Shown here: positions 12,740 to 57,952 of the stretch, piece by piece
Layout: each line of letters begins with the position of its first letter
Numbering within the stretch: position 1 is the stretch's first letter
Origin: Paragorgia papillata
Taxonomy: Eukaryota > Cnidaria > Anthozoa > Scleralcyonacea > Coralliidae
Length of the DNA: 64,000 nt
Direction of reading: 5' to 3'
Assembly (NCBI GenBank): GCA_035771165.1
Contig: JAWNZC010000351.1
Coordinates: forward strand, 9,934,001 to 9,998,000
The notes under the pieces: model-generated
Seen by the model: the letters and a program-made list of their open reading frames with translations, nothing else
Told to the model about the DNA's origin: nothing
Database searches by the model: none
Program-made: the position numbers and the translations under genes

Positions 12740-14140
12740 TTACTTAAAAAAAAAAAAAACACCAAGCGAGACGATTCATTCAAATGATACTTTAATACTC
12801 TGAACGATTGTTTTGGATGCTTGTGAACATTATCTTTATAATTTGAGGACTTCTTGCTTATTCTATTACGTACTTATTGAACAAAAAAACAAAACAAAAA
12901 TAAATATGAAACTAATGGAATACTCGATAAAAAGCAACTTTTCCAGTGCGAAAAGGCTGACGTGGGACTAGCACAATTGAAAAATAATCCTTTTTGTAAA
13001 TCACATAACATTTTTAGTCTCAAAGTAAGAAAGGATGCGTCTGGTTTATTTCCTATTCACGAGACGATTGTTAAAATGTATTACCAAAAAAACTTTTAGT
13101 CTGGTTACGATAAAGCTGTATACCTAATTAAACACACCTACGCCACCTTTGGTGGAAAATTTGCTTTATATTTACATGCAAGAAAGGACCTTAGTTTGGT
13201 CCAACAATTTATAAAACCGGGGCGAACGTCCCATCCCCGTCTTTCCTCAAACGCTGTACAAATCCTTTTGAAAAGAACAGCTTGTGTTTCAAGCAGTTCT
13301 CGATAATAAATACGAGCCTCATACGAATAAGTTACCCGATAAATTTTATACTTTATACTTTACTACACTAAATTGTCCTTCGAACGCTTTCTAACTATAT
13401 CTATACAAAATTTCGAATATGAAATCTTAATAATCATATGTAGGCCTAATTTGTTGGAGATTTATAGGATGCACAGCAATGCCGTTTCTTAAATAACAAA
13501 AAATTCTACTAACAGTCTTGCACAACTCAGACATCGAATATTTAAATATACGAAGAGTCTATAACACGATTGCAAATTTTTTACGTTTTGTAGCATGTGT
13601 ATATAGTTATCTGTGCAAACATTTTTTGTTATAAATTGAAAATAAGGACAGTATGGGAAGATTCAACGCTCATTAAACCTTGTATAATTTTGTAATATCT
13701 CGCGAGTTTTACAATTTCATCTCTTTTTTCCACAGGCTACTGTTTTAGCGCATAAACTTTTTATAAAAGGTGCCACCTTTTCACAGGTAATTCAAAAAAT
13801 TGTGACAACATAACGATGGTTTTGGGAATCTAAATTCTGATCATCTGGCCCAGGTTGTATAAAAGCCGAACGCTGATTAGAAAAATAAAAATAAAAACAA
13901 AAACAGAAATCGGAGAATGTTGTTGAAAAAGTTTAGGTGTTTTCAGACACAAGAAAGTCGAGGATTGTTTTCACATATATCACATCACAAATTCAAGAAG
14001 ACTTCAATTTGAAATTCGGCTACGGAAAATTGGGAACCTATATATCAGTGAACAGTGTTGATCCAACGAGGTTAGTCTAGGGAGGGCTTTTTTAAAATAA
14101 AATGCAAAACAGCCGCAATTTCTGGGAAAATACAATATAA
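12740..14140. other. Intergenic sequence downstream of DDX3; no gene seen
   Basis: AT-rich sequence with no frame of interest on either strand. It lies beyond the presumed DDX3 poly(A) site. Confidence 0.45.
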
Positions 14141-14146
14141 AACTTT

Positions 14147-14152
14147 TTTATT
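14147..14152 (-). terminator. Candidate poly(A) signal for DDX3
   Basis: AATAAA on the minus strand about 640 nt after the DDX3 stop codon. It is the first exact hexamer I noticed, so the 3' UTR would be about 0.65 kb. No transcript evidence is available, and other hexamers lie further on. Confidence 0.35.
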
Positions 14153-14792
14153 TTGGTCTATATAGGGATGCGTCTATCGTCTTTTAAACAACTGGGCCTG
14201 TAGACCTAACTACACTAGAAAAAGATCATAGAAAACTGAGAAAGCCGAATTGCTTCTCACTGCGAATGCGCAATATAGCAATCTACTATTCGAAAACCAT
14301 AAGAAACGAAATATAACAAAACAAACGTAATTTAACCCAAGTATATACTGAAGTCGCCAAAAATTTTATCAATCTTTTTTTTTTGTTTGGCGTTTTCCTA
14401 AAGTCATAAAAAGTAATCAATATAACAAAGCTTCTCGCGACCATTAACTTTCTATTCAATGGAACATTGTCTTGCATAACGCCAGCGTTATAGATTGTAA
14501 CGCAGGCGGCGCGGCCGTCATGCACGAATTCCTCCCGTCAAACGGCCACCTTCCCAATGACTTTGAAATTCAGGTATAAGACAACGAGAGCCGTTGTTCA
14601 GTGTTTCCACAGGCGCGAGTAAAGCACGAGTAAACCTTTCACAAGCAGAAGTCCCTCTTCCTTATCGCTTTTTAAGGCACACTATCAAATTTAAACATAA
14701 CTTTGTCATAACCTCGAACCAAGCATCTTTATGATAAATTTACTGCTAAACGATCAACTTGCTTCATCTACGAAACGACAGGCTCTGCAACC

Positions 14793-48667
<33,875 letters not shown>

Positions 48668-48754
48668 AACTGAAGTGATAAAAAAAGAAAATTATCCGTC
48701 GTCTCTCTCGACTGTTAAACAAGTAAATGAAAATTCATTCACGATGAGCCTTCG

Positions 48755-48785
48755 AGCAGCTGACGTCAGTTGCTTGGCACGTGTT
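48755..48785 (-). promoter_or_regulatory. Candidate DDX3 promoter elements: CRE and E-box
   Basis: The palindromic CRE TGACGTCA lies at 48761-48768 and the E-box CACGTG at 48778-48783, about 95-115 bp upstream of the DDX3 ATG. No TATA box is evident. Both motifs are exact matches, but promoter function is inferred from position only. Confidence 0.35.
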
Positions 48786-48886
48786 TAAAATCTCGTTCCA
48801 GGCCTCTGTGTCTCAATAAGGGCTGCCCATGCCTGTCCATGATGCAATGAGGGCCTGCGGAGGAGGCAGCAATATATAAAAGTTGC

Positions 48887-49465
48887 GGAAAAAATTTAAC
48901 CCTCAGGGCCACAGGTTTAAACAAAATAATTCTAAGTTGCGAAACAAAGCTAGAGCCGAATAATTTTTCTAGAGTAATCTCAACAGCATCCTCGTCGTTC
49001 TTTATACAACGCCACTTGTATTTTCACGTCTTCAGAACGAACGTCAATTTACCAAACGATGCCCTGTTGCTTACGATTGACTTTAATATAGACGCTACAA
49101 TTACTAGTTTTTAGGAGTACGGGGGCATTTTGGAAGTCATTAAACCAGTTTTAAAAATAAACTATAGTGACTTATTTTATTTATAAAATTTAACCACCGT
49201 TAGGGACCTTTCGATTCGCAGTCTTTTAAACAAAAAATTCTAGTTGCAAATTTAACTAAAAAATGAATAATTTTTCGGTCCTAGAGTAATCTCAACACTG
49301 TTTTTGTTCTTTATACAACGCCACTAATTAGAGCATTTTCACGTCGTCAGGCCGTCAACGCACCAAAAGATGAGAACTGTTTGCTTAATATTGACTTCAA
49401 TACTGACACTACAATCATTTTAGCAATACTGGTGGCGTTTTGGAAGTCAACTATCAAATATAATA
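48887..49465. repeat. Diverged tandem duplication upstream of DDX3
   Basis: Two roughly 240-bp units (about 48897-49137 and 49201-49454) share TAGAGTAATCTCAACA, TTCTTTATACAACGCCACT, TTTTCACGTC and CATTTTGGAAGTC in the same order. They lie 0.2-0.8 kb upstream of the DDX3 start. Non-coding. Confidence 0.7.
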
Positions 49466-49984
49466 TTCACTGTTAGCCGTGACGTTTTTAACCGCCATCG
49501 TCGTACGCGTCTTAGTATATCGTAATGTCCCTATATAATAACTCGTGCTGTGTAACAGCTACAATGATGCCCTCCATTCCCTTGAAATAAATTTTAAATT
49601 AAACTGAAGCACATTCATGATTGCATGTAGCCTGCGCGGCGGCCCAACTTTTACGCGAAAGAGAGAATGCGCGCGTGGAAGTTGCATGGACCACCAGCTA
49701 ACCTGAACCTGCACGCCAGAAACCACTAGCATCTGGTCATAGATGCAACGTCAAGAACGGATATATTGAGTTGGCTAGTGTAGTAGACAAACGTTTGGAT
49801 TTGCACCGGCACATCGAGATAGTTTTTTTCTATTGTTAAAACGTGGGGCTTGCCACCGGACCCTCGTAGAAATTCGAGCCCAAATCTCTCCAATTAACTT
49901 TCTTTTGGAAGTCATTTTCTTTGGTTTCTATTTCGTTAATTTAGCTTCGGGGAGATACTACTGATCTCAAGGGAGATATCAACA

Positions 49985-50575
49985 TTATTAGCTGTGACCT
50001 CATCTTTCTTCATTTACACATTGGAACGTTGTGTCTTCAATGCGATTAAAGCAGGTGTATACAGTCAGATTGCTGCATGTCAGCACGGCTTCGTCGCTAA
50101 TAAATCCTGTGTTACGCCATACATGCCTTGTATTCCTTCTTGATATAGCCCAGCGTTCGGTTGGCTTTAGATCATTGTTCCAAAACTTCCTTGGACCAAG
50201 ACAAGTTGCTTGTGATCCAAACCCCAAGATCTTTTTCCTCTCCGGCTGGTCTCAACCAATGAAGTGACCTTCAGTATATAATCTGTTACGACAGGTTTTA
50301 GTTTCCGTGTTATATCCGCAGAGTTTTACATTTGGTCTCGTTGAATAAAAGCCAGGCTGAAGATGACCAAGAGTCGAGGTTGTTCAAGTCATTCTGAAGA
50401 CTTTATCATCTTGTGTATCTTCGTGTCGTCCGCAAAGGCAGCTACTTAGTGACTGGAGATAACGGCATCAAGTAAGCTATTGGCATACAATAAAAACAAC
50501 ATCGGACCTAGGATTGAGCCTAGACTTGGATCAAGTCGACTTGATCCAAGTCTAGATTGAGCCCTGATCATGAGG
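49985..50575 (-). pseudogene. Non-LTR retrotransposon reverse transcriptase remnant (CR1/L2-like)
   Basis: Minus-strand fragments in successive frames give GVPHDQGSI, GSILGPMLFLLYANSLLDA, AFADDTKIH (the catalytic DD motif at about 50421-50438), NDLNNLDSWSSSAWLLFNET followed by KCKTLR, EKDLGVWITSNLSWSKEV and KANRTLGYIKKEYK. This order is the palm-to-thumb part of a LINE reverse transcriptase. Stops and frameshifts interrupt it and it lacks the endonuclease part, so it is dead. A 34-bp palindrome interrupts it at 50521-50554. Confidence 0.85.
50512..50563. mobile_element. 34-bp perfect palindrome with 9-bp target duplication
   Basis: 50521-50554 is a perfect palindrome with 17-bp half TAGACTTGGATCAAGTC and no loop. 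It is flanked by the direct repeat GATTGAGCC (50512-50520 and 50555-50563). The repeat is part of the reverse transcriptase code (Gly-Ser-Ile on the minus strand), so the palindrome plus one repeat copy is an insertion into the dead LINE. It looks like two minimal TIRs with nothing between them. Confidence 0.8.
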
Positions 50576-51873
50576 CACACCAGACAGTGGCGTAACTGGC
50601 GGGTATCCGGGTGTTAAGTGACGGGGGGGCCCCAAGCCTGGGGGGCCCCCGGCAAAAATGACCATAAAAATTTTTGCCAGTACATTTCCGAGGAATTGGA
50701 TAATGAAAAACAGAAAAGCAGTTATTAAAATACATGAATTAGTAGTTAGAATATATGTAATTCCAAAAGATTCTCACAATAGGCCTACCTCTAGCTGAGT
50801 TGCTTATAGTTTTGCGATAAACAATGCTGCGAGTGCAACAGGATTTGTTGCAAAAACGTGCTCCAGAGACTGGGGAATTAGAGGGCTTTTGCTTGCCGGT
50901 GAACCATCCCCGGGGACATACCCTCGGGATTTGCTTATGGCTGCCACATGGTTCAATGCTCGATCGGCTCTATATTAAGACTATTAACATATATAATCGG
51001 CTCAAAGCAGTCGAAGGCACATGCATGAAATGCATGAACAACAGGATTTACCATAGTGCATATTTAAATGAATATTAATAAAACCATTCGATGCCAGGAA
51101 ATGGCGAAAATGAAATAATATTTGTTCAAAATTAAGGATGAAAACTTTTTGTATGAGATATTAACGGATTGAGCAATTAATGAGAACAAAAGAAAATCCT
51201 AGAGAGTCAAGAGTATCCAAAAGCTTTTGAGTTCTAAAAGGATTTTGTCGCGTAGTTTGAAGTCAAACTCAAGTAACAAGTTTCGGCGTTTCACGAGTTA
51301 ACGTCGCGTCCAGAAGACGTGAAAATTATTCGAATAACGATGTATGTAGAACCATAGTTCATAGAACATACTGTATACATGGTTTGGAAACTCGCCCAAA
51401 GTATTGTTCTATGTTTTGTTAAAGTTTATGGAAATTTGTGCAACTTCACGGTATTGTATTTTCTCGGTATAATGAAGCAGTATACAATAGTACGGTGGCC
51501 CGTTGGGGACACGCTTGTTCCGTAGAAAATATACAGCACTTCCGTAGCAAATGTATAGCCGTTCCGTAGAAAATGTAGAGCGCTTCCGTAGAAATGTATA
51601 TATACAGCTGTTCCGTAGAAAATATACAGCTGTTCCGTAGAAAATATACAGCTGTTCCGTACAAAATGTATAGCCGTTCCGTAGAAAATGTGTAGCTTTT
51701 CCGTAGAAAATGTATGGCTCTTCCGTACGAAATGTATAGCTCTTCCGTACAAAATGTATAGCTCTTCCGTAGAAAATGTATAGCTCTTCCGTAGAAAGTT
51801 AAAACTAATGCGCGCGCACGTTAAGCATATTCGTATTACATGAAGTGTTGGTACGGTCTATTATGAATTCAAT

Positions 51874-52234
51874 ATGGCAGCTTGTCAGCAATGTTCTGCG
51901 GAGTTTCCTTCCCAAGTTTACATTCAGTTTTGTCCTTCTTGTGGCTTTGAAAGAAACGGTAAGGTTCCATTAAATTATTGGGTATTGTTTAGTGATTTAA
52001 AGTACAGAGTACTCAGAGGTTAAATAGCATATGTTTACAATATCTCACAGTATAAACGTCAGTATTCATACAATATCTTTTCATTTTATTTCATAAATTA
52101 TATTGCAGTGGTTATCGAACGTAGAGTCATAGAGCATTATTTCCATCTTGGTTATAACTCAGCTACTAAAAAATGAACATGGTATAGAGATGACCGTTCG
52201 CACTTTAAAGAGACGTTTGAATGATTATCAATAG
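51874..52234 (+). pseudogene. Transposase 5' exons: zinc ribbon and HTH (left arm)
   Basis: Exon 1 (51874-51958) encodes MAACQQCSAEFPSQVYIQFC and PSCGFERN, a CxxC...CxxC zinc ribbon, ending in a GTAAGG donor. After the acceptor ATTGCAG (ending 52108) exon 2 reads VVIERRVIEHYFHLGY, then breaks frame at about 52165. The other frame continues KNEHGIEMTVRTLKRRLNDY and stops at 52232-52234. The two parts form the N-terminal DNA-binding region of cnidarian and fish integrase-core (rve) transposases; a few residues are deleted at the junction. No catalytic core is present. Confidence 0.65.
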
Positions 52235-52330
52235 ACGAGTTCAAGGTTACGGACGCCATATTGAAAAGGGGCAAAGAGTCTGGGGCGAGCTCGGTCAAAG
52301 GGGGCAAACGCCTTATATTTTCATATGTAA

Positions 52331-52683
52331 TTTTGTTGAGGAATTGTATGCGAGCGCTTCACTGATTTGGTCATGAAAATATTATTCTAGACTCTCTAAG
52401 TTCAGTTCACGTCCTTAAAAGTGCAATCTATCACTAACATTTAGAATACCTGCTCGTAAATTGGCTTGTTCATCGCTCCTCGCTCTGTATCAATAGGCGC
52501 GTGTACATACAATTCCTCAACAATCCATCGCGATTTATTTTAGAATCCTCCAAGCCTTCCAAAATAACATACAAAGCTTTTTCTATGTTTCCTTGAAGTA
52601 TTACAAAAATACAAAACGATACGGACCCGAAATCGTTCAAAACAAGCGTAAACCATTCACCCACTGATCAAAAATCGTGAAGT
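52331..52683. other. Spacer of the palindromic element
   Basis: The 353-bp unique centre. A minus-strand frame (52470-52664, 64 aa) reads MGEWFTLVLNDFGSVSFCIF and onward with protein-like composition, but I recognise no family. It may be another shred of the parent transposon. Confidence 0.4.
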
Positions 52684-52779
52684 TTACATATGAAAATATA
52701 AGGCGTTTGCCCCCTTTGACCGAGCTCGCCCCAGATTCTTTGCCCCTTTTCAATATGGCGTCCGTAACCTTGAACTCGT

Positions 52780-53148
52780 CTATTGATAATCATTCAAACG
52801 TCTCTTTAAAGTGCGAACGGTCATCTCTATACCATGTTCATTTTTTTGTAGCTGAGTTATAACCAAGATGGAAATAATTCTCTATGACTCTACGTTCGAT
52901 AACCACTGCAATATAATTTATGAAATAAAATGAAAAGATATTGTATGAATACTGACGTTTATACTGTGAGATATTGTAAACATATGCTATTTAACCTCTG
53001 AGTACTCTGTACTTTAAATCACTAAACAATACCCAATAATTTAATGGAACCTTACCGTTTCTTTCAAAGCCACAAGAAGGACAAAACTGAATGTAAACTT
53101 GGGAAGGAAACTCCGCAGAACATTGCTGATTTGCTGACAAGCTGCCAT
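52780..53148 (-). pseudogene. Transposase 5' exons, mirrored copy (right arm)
   Basis: Inverted copy of 51874-52234 with the same frame break in exon 2. Exon 1 additionally has an extra short block (AATCAGC) after MAACQQ, which shifts its frame, so even the zinc ribbon is lost here. The difference shows that the two arms are separate copies, not an assembly duplicate. Confidence 0.65.
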
Positions 53149-53515
53149 ATTGAATTCATAATAGACCGTACCAACACTTCATGTAATACGAATATGCTTA
53201 ACGTGCGCGCGCATTAGTTTTAACTTTCTACGGAAGAGCTATACATTTTCTACGGAAGAGCTATACATTTTGTACGGAAGAGCTATACATTTTGTACGGA
53301 AGAGCCATACATTTTCTACGGAAAAGCTATACATTTTCTACGGAACGGCTATACATTTTGTACGGAACAGCTGTATATTTTCTACGGAACAGCTGTATAT
53401 ATACATTTCTACGGAAGCGCTCTACATTTTCTACGGAACGGCTATACATTTGCTACGGAAGTGCTGTATATTTTCTACGGAACAAGCGTGTCCCCAACGG
53501 GCCACCGTACAATAG

Positions 53516-54340
53516 CAACGATCGGGACAATCGGGTTTAATTAGTGAGGTGCTTCATTGTAACGTGTCCATAGAATTTACTTCCGTATAAGGAACTCCAT
53601 TGTCAAAACTTTTGTTAGAAAACCTCTGTGTACTGACGTACGTAGTTACCTTGATTTTGGTAACTAACCTATACATAATATTTACCGATACCATCTTGTG
53701 TTTAGTTTGAGGTTCGCTTATTTAAAAAAGAATTAAGTGAACTTCAAACTGGAAAGTGGAAACAGTTGAATTCACTTTTATAGTTTACATTAAAACATGT
53801 CAGTGGCTTATTTCGTAAATACTTCTTAAACGCTTCTACATTCATTACATAACCATGCACTTATTACACTGTTTATCATACTATGCATACTAATCAGTTG
53901 AGTTGCATTGAATAAAGGACAAAGGATAACACATATTTTAGAACAAAGATATATAAGTGTGTCAGATAATACACTGTACTGTAGTAATGTTAATTTGCGC
54001 TATAAAAGTTTTAATTATTATTATTATTTATTTAATTATGTAACTGGTGTTCTTATTAAATTGCCTTTACTTGGTTCTGAATCACGAGTATGCTTTTTTA
54101 TGCATTTTTTATAAACAAAATTGTGTTTTCTTTGCAAATGATAGAGGAAAACTTCCCTGTATTGTACAATTTCCCCCTGGGGGGTGGGGGTATTTGTTGC
54201 ATTATTTGGCCCCAGTATAGGGGTTTTAACATCCATTTGTGAAGGTTGCTTTGACAAATGCCCCTGGGTCCCCGGGGGTCGACCCCTCATGATGGCCGCT
54301 GATACCCGCATTATTGGCATGAAATAGTACTTGGACATGT
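53516..54340. other. No gene seen
   Basis: AT-rich sequence. From about 54150 a GC-richer segment with CCCCCTGGGG and GGGTCCCCGGGGGTCGACCC resembles the ends of hAT-like elements in this window. Frames at 53908-54338 have no recognisable content. Confidence 0.4.
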
Positions 54341-54349
54341 TGTTTTTTT

Positions 54350-55015
54350 CCCGGTTAACAGGGCTAGCTCAGTTAACCGGGCTACTCTGAAACGGCATTT
54401 CCTGCATTTTGAGGGCACTTTTGAGCAAAATATAAAGGTCTTAAATTTGTATTATTATTTAGGCATTTTAATTTCAATGTTTCGAAGCGAAAAGCGGGGC
54501 GATAATTATATAGGCATCCCCCCCTGTCCAACGCGCCTGCCGCCTTATATATAAAACGCATGTTGTTTCAACATTTCGATTACATGGCAACCGGGCTAGC
54601 CCGGTTTGCTAGGATGAATTAAATTAATGTCCATGTAATCGTTTTCATCCCGCCAAACCCGGCTGAAAAACTGTTGAACTCGTTTCGATACGCGTGCTTG
54701 ACTGTGTGAATAAATAGTGCTGAAAGGAACTGAAATAGAACATCAACGTTGTTTGTGTGTTTCGTGATCAAAGCGAAGATTTAATTAGCCTTTCAGTATT
54801 AACGATGGGCTTACAAAATAAATAATAAGCTAATTAGTGTAAAACTGAAGTAAAACTAACGTAACTTTGCCCTTATTTACTTGATAATTGCGAATTTCGG
54901 CCTGAAATCATCCCGGCTTACCGGGCTAGCCCGCTCCATGTAATCGTTTCGTAAACTCATCCCAGTTAGCTCGGTTAACCGGGCCAGCCCGGTCCATGTA
55001 ATCGCCCCCTAAATC
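54350..55015. mobile_element. TIR-type element(s) with CCGGGCTAGCCCGG motifs
   Basis: CCGGTTAACAGGGCTAGCTC at the left and AGCTCGGTTAACCGGGCCAG near the right end. Inner ACCGGGCTAGCCCGGTTTGC is at about 54591-54610 and CATGTAATCG recurs several times. CTGAAACGGCATTTCCTGC at 54388 is shared with the hAT-like element at 38937, so at least two families are mixed here. Confidence 0.5.
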
Positions 55016-55413
55016 TGAATCCTAGTACTGTAACCCCCTCTGTGGTCCGCTGTTCAAAACCTACTCGATCAAATTCTAACTCTAACTCTGCCGTCCACTT
55101 CATCGTTAGTAAATGCAGAACTACCACTTAGTTCCAGGGATCGTACTTCAACAGAACTATAAGAATATGGAACACGCTCGTTAACGAACTTACCAATATT
55201 AATTTCAATACACTAGAACTGGCGCGCATGCATTTAGATCCCTGATGCTCAGCTACTACTTTAAGTAGCCTTTTTAGCCCAGGCAAAGAAATTAAAAGCT
55301 TTGAAAAATTGCGTTGTCGATTTACGGTGTTGAGAGCCATCCCATAATATTGCGATTGCATACATTTTGTAGTAAAAAATTTTCGCGCCGCGAAAGCCCC
55401 CCATTCCTTTTAG

Positions 55414-55424
55414 CCCCCCCCCCC

Positions 55425-55456
<32 letters not shown>
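55414..55456. repeat. Poly(C) run followed by (CA)n
   Basis: An uninterrupted run of 28 cytosines is joined directly to about 15 bp of (CA)n. Such runs are prone to length error in sequencing. Confidence 0.9.
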
Positions 55457-55639
55457 TTAAAAGGCGCTCCGCGGTCCCTGTCTTGTGAATACTTATAACC
55501 CTGACGATCCACGTTCTTTCAAAACTATATGTCCCACAGGCGGCCCGTGTGTGCTATTCGTCTATATACAATAGTTAATATATTGGATATATGTCATAAA
55601 AATAAATTAAATTACTAAAATTGCAATTAAACATAAAAT

Positions 55640-56690
55640 AGCTGGTTGTGTTGTGAAATTGGTACGTACTTAAATGTGTTGTGGAATTGGTCGTTGTGCA
55701 TGTTGTGACATTGGTGGTTGTGTTGTGAAATTGGTGGTTGTGTGGTGGATTTGGTAGTTGTCTTGTGGAGTTGGTGGTTGTGTTGTGGAATTGGTGGTTG
55801 TGTTGTGGAGTTGGTGATTGTGTTGTGGAATTGGTGGTTGTGTTGTGAAGTTGGTGGTTGTGTTGTGGCGTTGGCAGTTGCAATTGGCAGTTGTGTCGGG
55901 AAATTAACGGTAGTGTTGTGAAGTTGATGGTTGTGTTAATTGTGGAGTTGGCGGTTGTGTTGTGGAGTTGGCGGTTGTGCTGTGTTATGGAGTTGGTGGT
56001 GGTGTTGTGAAGTTCGTCGTTGTGTTGTGGAGTTGGTGGTTGTTGTGAGATATTGGTAGTTGTGTTGTGGAGGTGGTTGTGTGATGGAGTTGGCGGTTGT
56101 GTTGTGGAGTTGGCGGTTGCGTTGTGGAGGTGGTTGTGTGATGGAGTTGGCGGTTGTGTTGTGGAGTTGGCGGATGTGTGATGGAGTTGGCGGTTGTGTT
56201 GTGGATTTGGCGGTTGTGTGATGGAGTTCATGGCGGTTGTGTTATGGAGTTGGCAGTTGTGTCGTGAAATTAACGGTTGTGTTGTGAAGTTGGTGGTTGT
56301 GTTATGAAGTTGGTGGTTGTGTTGTGAAGATGGTGGTGGAGGTGATGTTGTGAAGTCAGTGGTTGTGTTGTGTGGAATTGATGGTTGTGTCGAGAAATTG
56401 GTGGTTGTGTCGTGGAATTGATGGTTGTGTCGAGAAATTGGTGGTTGTGTCGTGGAATTGGTGGTTGTATCGTGGATATGGTGGTTCACTGTTATAGAAT
56501 TGGTGGTTGTGTCAAGGAATTGGTGATTGTGTCGTGGAATTGTTGAATTGTCGGTTGTGGATATGGTGGTTGTGTTACAGAATTAGTGGTCGTGTCGTAG
56601 AATTGGTGGTTGTGTCGTTGAATGAGTGGTCGTGTCGTTGAATTGGTGGTTGTGTCGTTGAATTGGTGGTCGTGTGTTGTATCGTGGAAT
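55640..56690. repeat. 1-kb minisatellite rich in GTTGTGTTGTGGAGTTGGTG
   Basis: Units of 18-24 bp, mostly 21, alternate GGTGGTTGTGTTGTGGAATT with GGCGGTTGTG variants. The minus strand stays open for 304 codons (55575-56489) as a His/Asn/Thr/Gln repeat (QHNHQLHNTTTN). The rest of the array is out of frame, and there is no signal peptide, upstream exon or start context, so I treat it as non-coding. Confidence 0.92.
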
Positions 56691-57174
56691 TCAGTTAACT
56701 TTAGTTATAACTTAGATTACAACAGCCTCTATAGCTTGGTCTGAAGCAACTATATATAGATTATTTGTCATCCGAAAAGCATTATACGCCATATGAAAAG
56801 ATATATAGATGCTTTCCCATTCTGCAGAATTTTGTTTATATTTAAACATGATTAAGTAGAATACTTTTAACAAAAGCTCGTTGCAAAGTAAGCGATGACA
56901 AATGGTCCGTTTCCTTGACGAGTAAAATCGTCTGGCATTAGCCAGAGTAAAAGACTAAAGGTGCGCCTACATGCGTGCGTGTTTAGAAGTCAAAGGGTTA
57001 AGCTCACAGTCCTTTGAATTTCTCACCTTAATGTACTTGGCATTTTTAAACTGCAAAATATATTTTATTCATATGCATTTTTTCTAGGCATGCGACTTTT
57101 GCTTGTGGGGAATCCGCAAAGGCGGGAAAAAGTTGATGTAAGGTCGTTTCATTTTTATAGTAGGTTTATTTTTC

Positions 57175-57345
57175 AGATCAGATCACATAAGATCAAATCA
57201 AATCAAATCAAATCAGATCAGATCAGAGTGTTTCCACATGTCATGTTTGGAAAATAACCCTCTGCCAATAAGCCGGCCCATTGTCAACAATCAGATCAGA
57301 TCAGATCAACTCAACTCAACTCAAATCAAATCAAATTAAAATTAA
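57175..57345. repeat. (ATCAG)n/(ATCAA)n microsatellite in two blocks
   Basis: AGATCAGATCA and AAATCAAATCA runs at about 57175-57232 and 57290-57340 are split by 60 bp of unique sequence. Pentamer expansion of one type drifting into another. Confidence 0.85.
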
Positions 57346-57391
57346 TATTACTGCATGATAGGTTAGTGCACTTGAACCGTGACCAGACCTA

Positions 57392-57638
57392 ACTAAAGGC
57401 CTGGCCAAACGCTTTCAACATTTCATGCAACATCGTTCAACATTGTTGAGCGCATGCATGTTGAACGAAAATTTCAACATGTTCAACTGATTTCGTTCAA
57501 CATCATTCAACACCATTCAACAACGTTCAACATCATTCAACATGGTGGCCAAACGCTTTCAACATGTTGAATCACGGTTGAATTCAACAATGTTGAACGA
57601 TGTTGAATGAAATGTTGAAAGCGTTTGGCCAGGCCTTA
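57392..57638. mobile_element. TIR element built of TTCAACATGTTGAA-type words
   Basis: AAGGCCTGGCCAAACGCTTT at the left is mirrored at the right, followed inward by CAACATTTCAT. The interior repeats GTTCAACATNRTTGAA more than ten times. An internal copy of GGCCAAACGCTTTCAACA at about 57547 suggests a partial duplication. Confidence 0.8.
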
Positions 57639-57952
57639 TTTAATGATGTCTCGACACCAGACCTGCATGTGACTGAATGTTAACCCTAACCTTTACTGTC
57701 ACACGATTTTACTCGTCAAGTGCATGGAGACTTCTTGGACGTCTGCCCTGCAGTAAAGGGTTATAAACTTAACAGAGCTAACGTTCAATAAGAGTTTTCT
57801 AGCGAAAAAATTAAACCAGCTGTACATCCAAAATAGAGTTTCTGCAATAACAGCTATACGGTATTTGGAGTATGTTTTCCTCCACTGAACATGGCCGCCG
57901 TATCTTTGTCTCCCAAAGGATTGATTGCAAACCATCAATATGCTGAGATCTA

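Larger units (their letters stand above)
51491..53507. mobile_element. 2-kb palindromic fold-back derivative of an integrase-type (IS3EU-like) DNA transposon
   Basis: Left arm 51491-52330 and right arm 52684-53507 are near-identical inverted copies. The tips read TACGGTGGCCCGTTGGGG. CAATAG flanks both sides (51485-51490 and 53510-53515); the repeat can be read as 8 bp (TACAATAG) if the outer TA is not counted as TIR. Subterminal tandem repeats of TTCCGTAGAAAATGTATAGC fill about 250 bp of each arm. Each arm carries the first two exons of a zinc-ribbon/HTH transposase. I recall 6-bp duplications for IS3EU elements, but the assignment is tentative. Confidence 0.85.

Noticed and set aside
52470..52664. 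A 64-aa gene in the spacer of the palindromic element
   Set aside because: Protein-like composition but no recognised family; more likely a fragment of the parent transposon.
55575..56489. 304-aa minus-strand frame (His/Asn/Thr-rich) as a gene
   Set aside because: It coincides with a minisatellite, has no domain or start context, and the array outside it is out of frame.
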